From: Iris pallida
Taxonomy: Eukaryota > Streptophyta > Magnoliopsida > Asparagales > Iridaceae
NCBI GenBank assembly: GCA_029216955.1
Contig: JANAVB010044017.1
Location: forward strand, 6,472,002-6,536,001
Reading direction: 5' to 3'
Length of the DNA stretch: 64,000 nucleotides
Position 1 is the stretch's first letter. Every line of letters begins with the position of its first letter. A program made the position numbers and the translations under genes. The notes under the pieces were generated by a model, which saw nothing but the letters and a program-made list of their open reading frames with translations, was not told where the DNA came from and did not search any database. This document shows positions 48,501 through 62,000 of the stretch, one piece after another.

Positions 48501-49585
48501 GGGGTAGAAGAGGTGGCTGTTGACGTCGGTGGTTCCTCCGGGCTTGAGAAGGCAAGGGTGTGGAACCCTCTGTTGCTCCTTCCACTTAGGAAACTATCTC
48601 GACGCCTGTGCCGACTTCCTCTGTTGCTTCGACTCCTCGGGCTAGCAGTCTGGCCCCTGTCGATGAAGAGCCTATTGATGCCGAGGTTCAAGCCTCGCAG
48701 GTTGAGGTTGGCGGATCTTCTTTCGGTCCGCTAACTGTGGTAGCTCCTCCAACTCCTGCTATGACACCGCAGGTACTGGCGGACGCAGACGAATATATGA
48801 AATTCCTCGTCGAGGGGGTGTACAAAATACTTCAGAGGGGTGTATCTGCGGTGATGGATGCCAACGGGAGCTTTGCGACGACAAGAACTCTGGCAATGCC
48901 CTGTATCGAGCTGATCCGCGTTCACCAAGGCCACGACCATATGGCCGAAATTCTGGAGGCTTCGGTGATCGAGCTGGACGAGCGGCTTGCGGAACTTCAG
49001 CGCATCCAGCGAAATGACCTCTCCGTCCTGATAGATGCGGAGAAGGGGCAGTTGATTGCCGAGATCGAGTCTTCCTACCAGGCCACTGTGGGCATTTGGG
49101 AGCGCGAGGTGGCTGAGACTGAGGCTGCGGTAGAGCAGTTATCTCAGTCCATAAAGAAGACGATAGAAACGCGAGCTGCGTTGGATGCTAACATCGTAGA
49201 GATCAACACCCAGATGCGCCGCCTTGAGGACCAACAGGCCCGACTCCAGTTAGATGCCGAACGTGTCCGGGCTGAACACGCAGCATTCAAGAAGGAGGAA
49301 GCAACTTTTACTCAGCGGACTCTTGCCTTGGCTCAGCAGCGACAACAGCTTGATGAGAAGCATGAGAGCGAAACTTCCGCTGAGGCTGTTGAATTGATGC
49401 GTCAAGAAGCTGAGCGTCGAGTCCTGGCGACTGTGGAGACCCGTACAGCCGACTTAAGACGTCGAGTCAGAGAGCTCTCAGCCCACCCTGGAGAAGTTCA
49501 GGGATTGTAGCTTCTTCCCTTTTTATGTTCTTTTGCAACCCTTGCTGGGGGATAGTGTAGTTCTGTACTCTCTCTTTTTTTTTAG

Positions 49586-49596
49586 AAAATAAAGAA
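49586..49596 (+). terminator. Poly(A) signal of antisense gene
   Basis: AAAATAAAG lies about 75 bases after the stop at 49510, following a T-rich stretch, as in plant 3' UTRs. Confidence 0.55.
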
Positions 49597-49704
49597 GTAC
49601 ACAACCTTTTTTTATGATGTGTTCATTTTTGTTATTATAAACTTGATGATTTGTGTGGACCTATTATCTTTTGCGCACCTTAGTTTTTAAGTACAGATAA
49701 TAAG

Positions 49705-50040
49705 TTAGAAGGAACCAACATGTTTGCTCAGAGGTGATGTGGACATGGCAATCATTGGGTTCAAAATGATAGAATCTTCCTACTCAGAGGTATTATGGAC
49801 GTGGTAGGAATGATCCTGGGGGATATGCTGAACAACTCAGAGGTGATGTGGACGTGGAAGTTCTGCGATCAATGTACGACAACGCAGGAGTTGTTTGTAC
49901 GAGATGTTTACTCAGAGGTAATATGGACGTGGTAAACATGAAGGGTAGCGTCAGCTTACGTAGTGTAAGATTCCGCTTTGTAGGGTGAAGAGGAACAACT
50001 CAGAGGTGATGTGGACGTGGTTGTCTTTCTTCTGAAGGAT
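49705..50040. repeat. Five stem-loops with a constant 22-bp core
   Basis: The cores start at 49727, 49783, 49836, 49911 and 49999, each CTCAGAGGT + RTTR/GATG-type bases + TGGACGTGG. The bases on either side are different in every copy but complementary to each other: TTCCTA/TAGGAA (copy 2), ATGTTTA/TAAACAT (copy 4), ACAA/TTGT (copy 5), GAAC..GTTC (copy 3). So each unit is a hairpin with the core as its loop. Confidence 0.75.
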
Positions 50041-50162
50041 GCCACGGAACAGCTGGGTTCCAGAAGCGTATGAATTTGTGGAAGGAGATTGTGTGTGAGC
50101 CCCGATGATTGGGCCCACAGATCCTCTTTGGGGAAGTACATGTCTGAAGGATGTCAAGAATA

Positions 50163-53100
50163 GTACTTCTTTAGGAACTTGCCATTGATGGGCATCATGA
50201 ACAAGTCCCCATTGGGTTTGGCGAGGCGGTAAGCACCGTTTGAGTATACCGTCTCAATGATGAAAGGTCCTTCCCAATTGGGCTCGAACTTTCCTGGTGT
50301 CTTGTGAGTTAACACCATCGGCCTCCTGACTGCCAGAACCAGGTCGCCAACTTAAAAAGTTCTCTGTTTGACCTTCTTGTTGAAAGTCTGTGAGGTACGG
50401 GCTTGGAAGAGTTCGATACGTTGTTGAGCTAAGAGACGCTTTTCGTCAAGTGCCTCCAGCTCCCGCAGATGACGACGTTGATTGTCCTCTTCTGTGAGTT
50501 TATTCGTTATTGCTACGCGGAGTGAGGGCATCTGGATCTCGAGAGGCAGTACTGCTTCGCTCCCGTAGACCAGGGAGAATGGTGTGTTGCCTGTTGGGGT
50601 CCGTACCGTTGTACGGTAGGCCTAAAGGCATTCGCCAAGCTTTTCGTCCCAGTCACGTTTGTTAGATGACACGACCTTTTTGAGCAGCCTAACGATAGTT
50701 TTGTTGAACGCTTCTGCTAACCCGTTTGCAGCCGGATTGTAGGCGGTGGATGCCACATTTTAAATGGGATTCTTGTCACAGAACCTGCTAAAAATGTGGC
50801 TGATAAACTGAGGACCATTGTCATGGATGATCCGCCGGGGTACTCCGAAACGGTAAATGACATGGTGTTTGATAAAGCTGACCACCCTGGAGCTCTTTAC
50901 TTCCGCCAGTGGGACTGCTTCTGCCCATTTGGAGAAGTAATCGGTGATGGCCAGGATGAAGCGGTGTCCTCTTGATGAAGGAGGGGTAATTGGTCCCACA
51001 ATGTCAATGCCCCAGGCTTCAAAGGGCCAGGAGGCGACTGTAGGATGTAGTGGTTCAGACGGTGTATATATGAAGTCTGCATGAAGTTGGCATGCATGAC
51101 ACTTCTTAGCATATTCAACAGCGTCGGGGGCCATGGTTGGCCAGTAGTAGCCCATACGTCGCAGTCGATCCTGCAACTTAGGACCGGGTTGATGAGCTCC
51201 GTAAGTTCCGTCATGAGCTTTTCGAAGAGCTTCGGCTGCTTCTTCGTTGGACAGGCATCGAAGGAGGAGCCCATCGAAGGAGCGTCGGTACAGCATTTTG
51301 GTAGCTGTATCGTAGTAGAATCGAAGAGAGCGTCTCCTGACTGAGACGGCTTCCTTCGGGTCCTCTGGAAGGATTCCGTAGACAGCAAAGTCGATGAACG
51401 GGAACCTCCAGTCTCGGACATTAACACCAGTGTTCGTCGGCATGGCGTGAGCCACTCGTAAGCATAGGTTGTTTCTAGGACAAACCAAGTCTCGGCCAGT
51501 TACCGTGACATAGTGTTGAGTCCCAAAGGGCGCTGCCAATGAGGCTGCGAGGCCAGCCAGAGCGTCAGCCTCCAAGTTTTGTAGACGAGGTACGTGTTCG
51601 ATGAAGAACCCGGTGAAGGTTGAAATGATGTTCAATGCAACTTCATGGTAAGGGATCAAATCTTCATGGCGAACCTCGTACTGCCCCCGAATCTGGTTCA
51701 CGACGAGTTTTGAGTCACCGTAGGCTTCCAGATGGTCCACCCCAGCTGTTGTGCGAGCTGGAGTCCCATGATGAGTGCGTTGTACTCGGCAACATTGTTG
51801 GAGCACGGCTTCGAAAGGGAGTAAGCACGCTGGATGACCAACTGATCGGGGGAGACTAAGACTACCCCCACTCCTGCGATGTTTTGGCCTTTGGGGCCTG
51901 TTCTTGAAGCGCCATCGAAAAACATCCACCAAACGGAGCTTTCTTCGGTGACGTTGGATTCTTGGACCTCATCCGGGATGTCTTCATAGAGTTTTGAGGA
52001 TTCTGGGATGGGGTGTGCAGCTAAAAAGTCAGCCAGAGCTTGACCTTTGACAGCTTTTTGCGGGACAAACACCATATTATACGGTGTTAGCAAGATCGCC
52101 CATGTGGCTAGCCGGGAGTTCAATGAACCTGGCTTCGTCATAAGGACTCTGAGCAGATTGACTCGGGAAATGACATGAATTGTCTGGCCCGAAACATAAT
52201 GACGAGTCTTCTGGATGGCAAACACCAAAGCCAAGCACTCCTTTTCAACGGGGTTATACCGGTGTTCGGCCCCGATGAGCGTTCGACTGAGGTAGTAGAC
52301 TGCTTGCTCATAGCCTGTATCGCTGTTTTGAGCCAGCAGAGCGCTAAGGGAATGATCCATGGCACGAACGTAGAGGAGAAATGGTTTGTCAGCGACAGGT
52401 GCCACCAGGACTGGTGGGCTCGTCAAGTAGGCTTTGATGTCGTCGAAAGCCTTTTGGCACTCCTCTGTCCAGACATAAGAGACTCCCTTCTTCATGAGCT
52501 GAGTAAAGGGTTGACATTTGCCGAAGAGGTTTGCTATGAACCTCCGGATGTATGCCAGACGTCCCAGTAAGCCCCGAAGTTCTCGAAGATTCTTCGGAGG
52601 GTCCATGTTGAGGATGGCTTTGGTCTTCTCGGGATCAACATGAATGCCTTTCGCCGTGATGACAAAGTCCAAGAATTTGTCGCTAGAAACCCCCAGGAAG
52701 GATTTAGCGGGGTTCATTTTGAGTTGATGTGCCCGCATGAGATCGAAGGCTGTCTTCAGATCCTGTAGGTGATCTCCTTTGAGGCGGCTCTTAACTGCGA
52801 TGTCGTCAACATAGCATTCGACTGTCTTACGAAGATGTTGACGGAAGATGGTGCTCATAACTCGTTGGTATGTTGTACCGGCGTTCTTCAAGCCGAAAGG
52901 CATCACTGTGTAGCAGAAAACACCCTTCGGAGTCCTGAATGACGTGTGTTTTGCGTCATCGGGGAACATCTTGATTTGATTATAGCCTGAATACCCGTCC
53001 ATGAAGGATATGCGTTCAAAGCCACATGTGTTGTCGATCATCACATCGGTGATTGGAAGCGAAAATTCGTCCTTCGGGCAAGCAGAGTTGAGGTCCCTGA

Positions 53101-55615
53101 AGTCGATACAGACTCGTATCTTCCCATTCTTCTTGGTGACAGGTACGACGTTGGCTACCCAATCTGGGTGCTGTTTCTCACGGATGAAGCCGCTGGTCAA
53201 GAGTTTGTCCACCTCCTGATCGATGGCATTCATGATGTCCGGACGGAAACGTCGCTGTTGTTGTTTGATAGGTTTGGCATCAGGTAAGATGTTCAACCTA
53301 TGCATTGCGATCTGTGGATCGAGTCCCGATATATCTTCGTAGCTCCAGGCAAAGACGTCGATATACTCTTTAGCCAGCTGGATTAGAGACTCTCGGTCTT
53401 CTCCTTCTAGGCTTTTACTGATGAAGATGGGTTTGGAAGAAGATCCGTCCCCGAGGTCGATCTGCTCGACTTCTTCTTCGGTAGGAGGTTCACGTAACTC
53501 AAAACGAGACTCCCATTGTTCTCCTAGGCGTTGAGCCCAGGGTTCTTCTTCGAAGGGTTCCGGCGCTTGGTCTTCGCCTTCACCTTTTTGAGGTTGTGCT
53601 GATGTCATGTTAGCTGACAGCACCTTCCTGAAGACTGATCCGATACTGGTATCGGAATCCCAAGTCGATGCTTCGGACGAGTGGGAATGTTCTACGTCTT
53701 CTGCGTCTGAACTCTCTGGAGTTGCTGGCGGCGTGACATAGCCTACCCCCCGTCGAGTCCGATTGTAGTAGTCCTGCGGCTTTTTCTTAGGTGTCAGAAG
53801 CCGGAGAGGGAGACGTCGACCCTTGCCCTAGTTTAGGCCTTTGTTGCTTTTTAGGTCGTAGCCCATCTTTTGGATGATGTGTTTTGCCGTATCCGTGTAC
53901 CGATAGACTTGTACTCTGCCGGTATCAGCTTCTGGCTCGAGTGGCGGGAGGTCTTGATGACGCTCGACTTTGCCCAAAACGATGGATCCTTCGTCTCGGC
54001 TTCGTGGAGGGGCTATGAAACAGACTCCTTGAGACGGGACTACTCGATTTACATGATGGACAGTCGTTATTTGTGTTTGCAACGACCGTAGAGCGTTATC
54101 TAATGTATACATGGCATTCCAGTGCGGAAGACAAGAATAATTAAAAGACACTCTATTATTGATAAAATACGAGATCTTATCCCGTGGGATTACATTGTCT
54201 AAGGAGGGTGCATCTACATCAGCAGAGATATATTCGCCAAGCTCCTCATCTGTAAGCACTGGGGTCGGATCAGGAGAATCCACCACAGCTTTGACTTTGG
54301 GGTCTGAGAGGGTTATGTGAGCCCTCTCTGGCATCTTGGATGACTGCGGGGGCTTGCCCTTAAGACGCACCTTCAGAGGTGCCTCAACTGCGCCTCCTGT
54401 GAGTGGTGCTTTCCCCTGTAATTTTGCTACCAGGGGAGCCGATGTTTGAGGCGGCTTTCCCTTGAGGCGTATCTTCAGGGGAGCCTCAGGAGTCGGTGCT
54501 TTCCCTGATAGTTTGATGCTCATTGGAGGCACCTTCTGGGGTGGTTTGCCCTTCAGTCGGATCTTCAAAGGGGCGTCTGGAGTCATCTCAGGCTCCGTGT
54601 CCGGCTTAGTTGCCGTTTCTGCCTCATCATCAGCATCGTTGGCTTCCTCCTCGTCAAGTGGCTTGTACAAGTCGGGATCGGTGAAGTAGGCTTCAATCCC
54701 TTTGAAAGGATCGATGTCTGCAAACTCCGTCCGGATGACGCCGTTGGTGGATACATATTTCATGCATTGGTGGAGCGTGGAAGGCACCACCATGTACTCA
54801 TTTAGCCATGGTCGGCCGAGCAGGATATTGTAGTTGACCTCGGCATCCACCACATAACAGGTCACCTCAATTTTGAGGTTGCCGATGTGACACTTCAGTC
54901 GGATCTTGCCCAGTGGCTCGCTTTTGCTAGCTATGAAGCCACTGATGGTTGTGTTGGAGGGCGCCAGCCGGTACATTGGGATCCCCAGTTTTGATAGCAG
55001 CGCCTTCGGGATGATGCTGAGGGAAGACCCCGGATCGATCTGAATCCGGCTCACCTTGACTGAACCGATGTACCCTGTGTAATACAGCGGTCGGTTATGT
55101 CGGTGGTGCTTGAGCAGCATGTCTTGTTGGGTGAAAGTTATGTTTGGGATAACTTCATCCGCATAATGACAGTGCGCACAAGTAGTTGGGAGGTCTTCAG
55201 GCTGCTTGACCTGACTGAGAAAGGATTCAGCGTCCTTCAGAGCTTCGCAGAGAGCTTCTCGGGAGTCTTTAGAAAGACGCAGGAGCTCAAACAAAGACAG
55301 GCGTGCAGGAGTACTGGCCAGTTGTGCCAGTATGTCAAAGTTGTGGGGCTTGGCTAGCCCCGAAGCATTCTCCTTCCGTAGAGGTCTGTCGAAACGAGCC
55401 TCCACCTGCTTCTGCTTATTGGCTGCTGAGGGTTTAGACGGGCCCTCCTCAGGGATGGTGCCAAGAGGCACCACCTCGGCGGCAGCTTCGCCGGGCTGGG
55501 CGTTCTGTTGTGCACGCGTCTGCACTAGAAGTACCTCTTCCGTTGAAGAAGAGACCGTGCGGCAAGACTTGATCTTCCTGCCTTTTGATTTGGAGATAGA
55601 GCGTACCTCTGGTTG
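50163..55615 (-). pseudogene. Tat pol: protease, G-patch, RT, two RNase H, integrase
   Basis: Minus strand. First frame (to 53828): retropepsin-like IDPGSSLSIIPKALL near 55020, GRPWLNEY near 54810, then three APLKIRLKGKPPQ-type basic repeats (about 54590-54340), and a G-patch (MGYDLKSNKGLN, 53860) cut by TAG at 53828. Second frame (53623-51698): RT with DFRDLNSACPKDEF and catalytic YVDDIAVKS (about 52815-52790), RNase H (LLYVRAMDHSLSALLAQ), then a second, archaeal-type RNase H (FFDGASRTGPKGQNIAGVGV). A frameshift near 51745 leads to the third frame, with integrase HACQLHAD, WGIDIVGPI and IIHDNGPQF. Stops follow at 50760, about 50640 and about 50355. The end at about 50163 has WEGPFIIETVYSNGAYRL. 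Confidence 0.88.
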
Positions 55616-58600
55616 TGTCACGCCCCGGTTTCAAGATATGTGGGACCAGGAACACGTGGCGTGCCAGCTGTACGATCAAGTATAGAAAAACCCCAATTTA
55701 ATGGACTATACTCGATCGTAGTACGCTGAAGTAACAACTAAATAACAATACAGGCAGGTAAATACTAATCTCATCCACAGGAAAAATCACAGAATAAAGC
55801 TGGAAGGAATGAAAATAACTCTGAATCAAACTACAAGTCATGACTAGTGGAAAATAATCCACCAATAAATGTATGAATGAACTACTAAAAGAGTACAACT
55901 GAACCAGAAAAGAAATAGATAGCCACTAGTAGAAATCACCTAAGAACTCAAGAAACTCATGAGGCTCAACATTGAAGTCCTCGTCAGCAAAAGTCTCCAA
56001 TCTCCGTAGTCCGTCGGTACCTGTGCTCGTCCCAATCTGGAAAAGGTGCCAGGTCCTCAGAGGGACGTAACAAGTACACAAGAAATCGACATGCATGATA
56101 GTACAGGGCAGTATATAAATAACTAGAACAAAATGTAACATAACATCTCCCCAACCAAACAAGGACAGGATATATCATGCAACATACGACAGGTAAACTA
56201 ACCATCTATGTGCAAAATGCACTCGAGACATCTCTAGTGGCACATGAGAGGGGGAGAAGAAGAAGAAACGGCCACCAAGCGTTCTACGGTTTGAGAAACG
56301 AGGGGCTACGAGCATCCAGCGTCCATTGGAAACAGAAATTCTCATACACCACTAGTAGACTCTCCCCACCCAATGTATATCCGTATCGTATATGCGGTAC
56401 AAATAATATGCAAGACATCATAGTATATATAAGTAGACCTGTACCAACCATTAGACCAGACGCGAACTCATGTGCCAATGATCAGTCGACACACAAATCC
56501 ATGCTCTCAACTCACTCATATAGTGATCGTGTATGAAACGGTGTCCGGCTAGAAGGTACCACATACCTTCACAATACACGGGATAAGTCCACTACTGCTA
56601 GACGCGTGCACACAACTGAGAAGTAACTAGGTAACATAAACTAACTGCAAAAATATACAATCAAGCAAGGTGTACTTGCCTGTGTCCAGCAACTGAGTAT
56701 CTGGGTCCAAAGTAGAGTCCGAGTCCCGAGAAGCAAATAATCCTAAACAAAATTTATCTCTAATTAATTACTAATTAAACAATTTAAACAATTCATTTAA
56801 TTGCTAAGTAATCTATAATTTAAATTAATCTAGTACTACTAGCTAACTAGTATCAAATTTTTATGAATAATAATTATACAATAATAAGTAGGTAACCATA
56901 CTTATTATCATACCATTTATATTCTGAAATTTATTTACAACTAAATATTTAATAATTAATTAACTAATTAATGATAATCAATTAACCAACCATTTTAATA
57001 CACACATGAATATACAATTCCTAATAATACTAACTTAAATAGTAAAAATCCTTAAAAATCATTTTTAGTCTATTTTAATAATAAACTAAATAATATCAGA
57101 ATAATAAATATATATTATATATATATTTTACAGAAAATGAATTATTACCATTAAACTATTTATTAAATAACTAGTTGAATAATAACAATAAGTACTTAAT
57201 AATTCAAAATAAATCCAAATAAATCACCACCAACCTTAAATTTAATCATTAAAACTAAATTCACAGTAGTAACACAAAATTAATAATTATTTAAATCAAT
57301 AAATAATTATTACACAATTTATTACATAAACCTAAACATGATTCTCAAAATTACTTTTAAGTCTTAGAAATTCGTAAATATATCTAAAATACATAAAATA
57401 AATTCCTAAATACCATATTTACACATTTCTAACAGAATCATATTACTTCACAAAATTTACAATATTTATATAATTAATAACAATTAATTATATAATATAT
57501 TCAACTTATGTAATAAATCTAGAAATTACTCAACTAAATCCAAATAATTATAAATAATAGTAAATAAATATTGGAATTATTTTTATACAGAATAACATGC
57601 TATTACAAACATTTTCTATTCAATAAGTATTATTTAATTACTAACCAAATAAATAAGATAAATTGAAAACAATATTTAATATTCAATTTGATTAATACAA
57701 AACTTCCAAGATAAATCTAAATATAATATTTTAAACACCAATAAAATTCTGGAAAAATTTCCATAACTTACTTTATAATTAAATCTATATTTTCCATATA
57801 AGTTATATTATTTAATTATTTATTAATTAAATAATAAGCATCAAAACGGAATTAATTAAACAGTGTAAATTTGTTGTTTTTCATATAAAATAATTATAAA
57901 TTAAATTATAACAATTCTTGAAAAATTATTTTAAAATACTTTATTAGTTATACAAACTTTTTCATGTACAAAGTTTTCTCTAATTCGTAATCAAAATGTT
58001 ACATAAAAATTAAAACAGAAAACACATTTAATTAATTACTAACATTGAAACTTCATAATTAAATATAAATAAATATCAATAATTAATATTAAATCACACA
58101 AAAATTAGGGCAGAACCCCTACATATTTACCAATGATTTCCTACATTTAGATCTAATTAATCATCAATCTATTCATCACAACAATCCTTACAATAATCTG
58201 AATATTCAGAATTTAATTATTAAAACTTGGTTTAAAGCATGCAAAGAGGATTTAATCCACGTGACAGCGCCACGGGGGGTCGGAGTTACCTTGCCACGCC
58301 GCAGGGGGTGGCTCGCCGACGAGGGGGTGTTGCGCCGACGAAGGGGCCGCCGGATCGGGGCCGGGCGGGTGCAGCGCGTGCGGGGGGCGCTGGCTGCTAC
58401 ACGCGGGCGCGGGAAACGCCGCGTCTCATCGTCGACGGCGGGGCTCCGGGTGAGGGGGAAGGAGATAGACGAGAGAGAGAGAGAGGGATAGGGTGGCGGT
58501 GATGAAGGGGGGCTAGTGGTTTGTGTGGAGGCAAGTTTAGGGTTAGGGTTGAGAGTAGATGCATATATATATATATGCATGAAGGAGATCCAAATGAATA

Positions 58601-59000
58601 GGACCATACTGGGTTGGGCCTAAGTTAGGGTTAAACTTAAGGAATGGGTTTGGTTGCTAGGAATTTACACCACATCTATATAAGTATAGATATATATATA
58701 ATCTAAAAATAAAACCAATTGAATAATAACACTATATATATTTAATTATTGATATAAATATAATCTAATAATAAATCTATATGAAACTTGGTTAGAGTTT
58801 ATAAATAATTTAATAATTAATGTAACAGCATTTATTTAACAAATAACAATATTTAGTAATCTTGCATCTATATATATATTTACAATATAAATTAAAACCT
58901 GATTAGAAATAATTCATTAATTATTTAATTAAATAGATTAACAAGCTATTCTTCAAAAAAAAAATTTTAAAAATTCCCTGAAAATTCAGGGGGGTTACAA
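55616..59000 (-). repeat. LARD 3' LTR
   Basis: Minus strand starts TGTAACCCCCC at 59000 after a PPT and ends ...GGGGCGTGACA at 55616; 3385 bp. The middle (56750-58200) is very AT-rich. A GC-rich leader-like part is at 58260-58500, with a (TA)n-type TATA region at 58563-58580. Open frames in it recur in the other LTR. Confidence 0.88.
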
Positions 59001-59040
59001 TCTACCCAACTTATAAGAATTTCGTCCTCGAAATTTAAAA
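59001..59040 (-). promoter_or_regulatory. LARD polypurine tract
   Basis: Minus strand TTTCGAGGACGAAATTCTTA then GTTGGGTAGAT leads into the LTR start, the Tekay signature. Confidence 0.75.
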
Positions 59041-62000
59041 TAATTCTAATACCGAAGAAATAATAAGAAAATCAATGAAAAGTAAATTTGTAAATTGTAA
59101 CTTACTCAACAAGACAATTTACAACGATACTTGGGGGTTTATAGAGGGGTCAAAACTGGCATCATATCCTACAAGAATATGTTCTAGGTCCGGCATAGGT
59201 CATAGGATTTCCAAGTGATCAGGGAATAGATCGATATTGCATGGTCAAATCTAATAGGATAAGGAGAGGACACAAATAGTCTATTCTAAGGGAAAGATTT
59301 GTCAAACAAGTAGAGTTATTAAAATAGAGCACATAAAGGTGTGTTTATGGGGGGCATAAATGTCATGTGTATGGTACGGTTTGTCTAGATCATAATGGTG
59401 CAATTATTGGAAGAAAAATCCTAATATTGTGCTTCAATTACCCAAGTCATGGTAAGGGATCAAATGATATGAACCAAGGAAAGGATAATAGGAAAACTTT
59501 TATTTGCTAAATGTCCGACTAAAATCAGTCTAAGATGGCTACTAGGGTGCTAAGGGTATTACTAAAATAAGATATCATACAAGGTATACTTAACTGACTT
59601 AGTAGAAAGATGGTTCTACTATAAATCATAGCTAATAAAGGATTATAAAGAGAAATTCTATACTAGGCGCAGAATAAAGAAGAGTTCAAGGGGAGATGGG
59701 GTCGATTACAAATTTGAAGGTCCAATGCGAATAAATGTTTCAAGAAAACAAAATTTGTCAAACGGTCGCAAATGAGATCCTAGGACAAGTTTACTATATC
59801 TTCATCTGCATAAAATAATCATAGGGAAAGCGAATCAACATGCACTAGGTTGGCCAGACCATCATGCACCGATTCTGATTAGACAACATTTTAGTGGGTG
59901 CACCCAATAAAATATGTGTCAAGAACAAGCTTGAGAAAAGAAGAAGCTTGTAAAAACTAGGCTATAACAGCAATATTAGTCAAGACGATAAAAATAAACG
60001 TACAGAAGAAAAGAAAGTACAAGATAGTTCAAGTCCAAAACACAAATAATGATTTGACCTTTCTAGTTGCCCTATGAATCTCTAACCTTAGTTGAGCTAG
60101 GGATAGGAACCCACAAAGTTATGTCTAGGTAATCTAAATACTTATACCAACATATAGTCAGTGTTATCCAACTATAATTTTTTAATGGTCCTGAGAAAAG
60201 TATGATGCTAGACTACAAGGTATACTACCCAACTTATAAGAATTGAACTAGTACCTCTAACTGTTTCTTTAGGGAAGCAAGTTTATCCTACCAAATTGTA
60301 GCAACAACATAGAATTTTCTAGAGAAGCAATAATAATCCTAACATGAGAAAAAAAAAAGTCCTTTGGTCTATTCAAAAGGATAAGACGTAATGATCTGCT
60401 TTCCATTATTGCTTAAGAAAACAAAATTTTGGATCGATAGTACTAGAATTATGCAGCACGATAAATAGTAAATTAGGAAAGAAAATAAACTAATTAGATA
60501 ATAAAAAAAAAATCCTTACAGCATTTAGCTCGGCAACCGTGGCATGAGCTAAAGGTGAAGGAAAATTTTTATTACAGAAAATATCAACCAATATTGTCTA
60601 CAGATAAAGTAACAAACAACTAAATAGATATTCCTAATATTAATACTAATAATATAATACTAAAATATAGGAGAAGATATACTGGTTGACGGATTTGGGG
60701 TATGGTCAAGAAAAATTTATAGACATCTATAGCTCTAAACAATTAGGAAATCATGATACTAGTTTAGGGTCGAAAACAAGGATGATAAAATTTTAAGAAG
60801 AAGACATAGTCACATGGGTCGATGACTTAACTATAACTGCATATAATCACTATCATGGCTATGAAAAATATGGCAACTAAGGTGTGACACTTCTATCTCA
60901 TTAGAGTAACATCCTCTATGTTTATTTCCTCATCAAGATAAAAAAAAATTAAATTCCTGTAAATAAAATTTCTTCATAAATTTCTTCAGTATAAAATCTT
61001 TAAATCAAAACATTCATCCACCAATTTCCTTAATCTCTTTAAGATCGTCGCATATAATCATAATTATAACTTTAAAATACCCAACCAATCCTTTTATCAT
61101 CACACCAACTCCCTTTTATTTTTCCCCTTTTTTTTCTCAACTTTAATTCAGTTTACCTAATATAAAAGATTGTAACTCTCATATGAAAATACTTAAATCA
61201 ATCACCGAGATAAATATTATCATAATACTAAATTCTTCTTTTTTTTCCAAAAGAAACTTCAATAAAAATTTATCAATCTAAAAAAAAGATTTAAATCTCA
61301 AATTTTTTTTTTCAATCAAAATTTGTTCCATCAAACAAAATTCAATCACAAAAAAAATACCTCAAATTTCTAAATCGATCCTCGAAATAAACTTTATTAT
61401 AGTACAAACATCCTTTTCTTTTCTCCTCAAAATTTTTAGATTAAAATTACCCAACTCTAAATTTTAAATCACTTTATGAAATGCATCAAATTTCTAAATT
61501 CTTCTTAAATAAACCCTTTTTTTTTCATCAAGGTCAAAATATTCAATCCTTAAAGAAATATAAATCTCATAGGCAACTCTTAACTATTTCTATTTACAAT
61601 CATCTATCCTCAAATTTAAAAAAAAAATTTATTCTTCTATTTTGAAAACCAACATAAATCATCAACCAATTTAAATCTCATGTAGCAATGTGAATATTTA
61701 AATTTTTAATCATCAAGTTGATTTTATATCCTCTCTAACCAATCATAGAATTTTTTTTTAAAAAAAACTCAAATCAAAACTTTAAATCATCCTCTCAAAT
61801 CGATCATCGAGAGTCTTTCCCATATGAGTATAAGTAATCTTTTTCACTATCATTCGAAATTGATATATCATTACTACTCAACTTTGAATTAACTAATCAT
61901 TCATGCAAAAATTATATCTTTCAAAAATATGGTGTTCATCAACCTGCAATATTTAGTACTTTCCAAGAATTCAATTATAGACTCAACCGCATAATTAGCT

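Larger units (their letters stand above)
45081..49510 (+). pseudogene. Antisense extra gene of Tat element (plant mobile domain-like, coiled coil)
   Basis: Three exons. Exon 1 45081-about 45201 begins MAPKTPRGGAGKGKEKAKEF. Intron 1 runs to AG 45536-45537. Exon 2 is 45538-47849, intron 2 47850-47915 (GTAAGG...TTGCAG, phase kept), exon 3 47916-49510. Exon 2 resembles plant mobile domain/aminotransferase-like proteins (for example GWCHYIPRWDELTTWVLSRF at about 46185, LPWGSEPYEEYFPS at about 46420). Exon 3 has an acidic, Val/Pro-rich linker and a long C-terminal coiled coil (about 48900-49490, Glu/Gln/Ala heptads). Breaks: TAG at 45681, and a frame change with TAG near 48575-48590. Role unknown; such ORFs in Tat elements have been suggested to regulate the element. 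Homology to the plant mobile domain is by eye. Confidence 0.7.
42614..55615 (-). mobile_element. Tat/Retand-lineage Ty3/gypsy element with antisense extra gene
   Basis: Minus strand, right to left: protease and G-patch, RT, RNase H, second RNase H, integrase (55615 to about 50163), a hairpin array, an antisense gene on the plus strand (45081-49600), PPT (44716), and 3' LTR (44715-42614). Dual RNase H plus a long segment with an antisense ORF between pol and the 3' LTR is characteristic of the Tat lineage. Gag and the 5' LTR are displaced beyond the LARD insertion at 55616 and lie outside the window. Multiple stops make pol inactive. Confidence 0.85.

Noticed and set aside
55926..56205. 73-78 codon frames duplicated at 62646-62925
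   Set aside because: Duplicated only because they lie in the LARD LTRs. Composition and overlap on the minus strand give no gene signal.
58239..58607. GC-rich open frames in the LARD LTR
   Set aside because: Arg-rich frames on both strands over GC-rich leader DNA. No domain, and this is LTR sequence.
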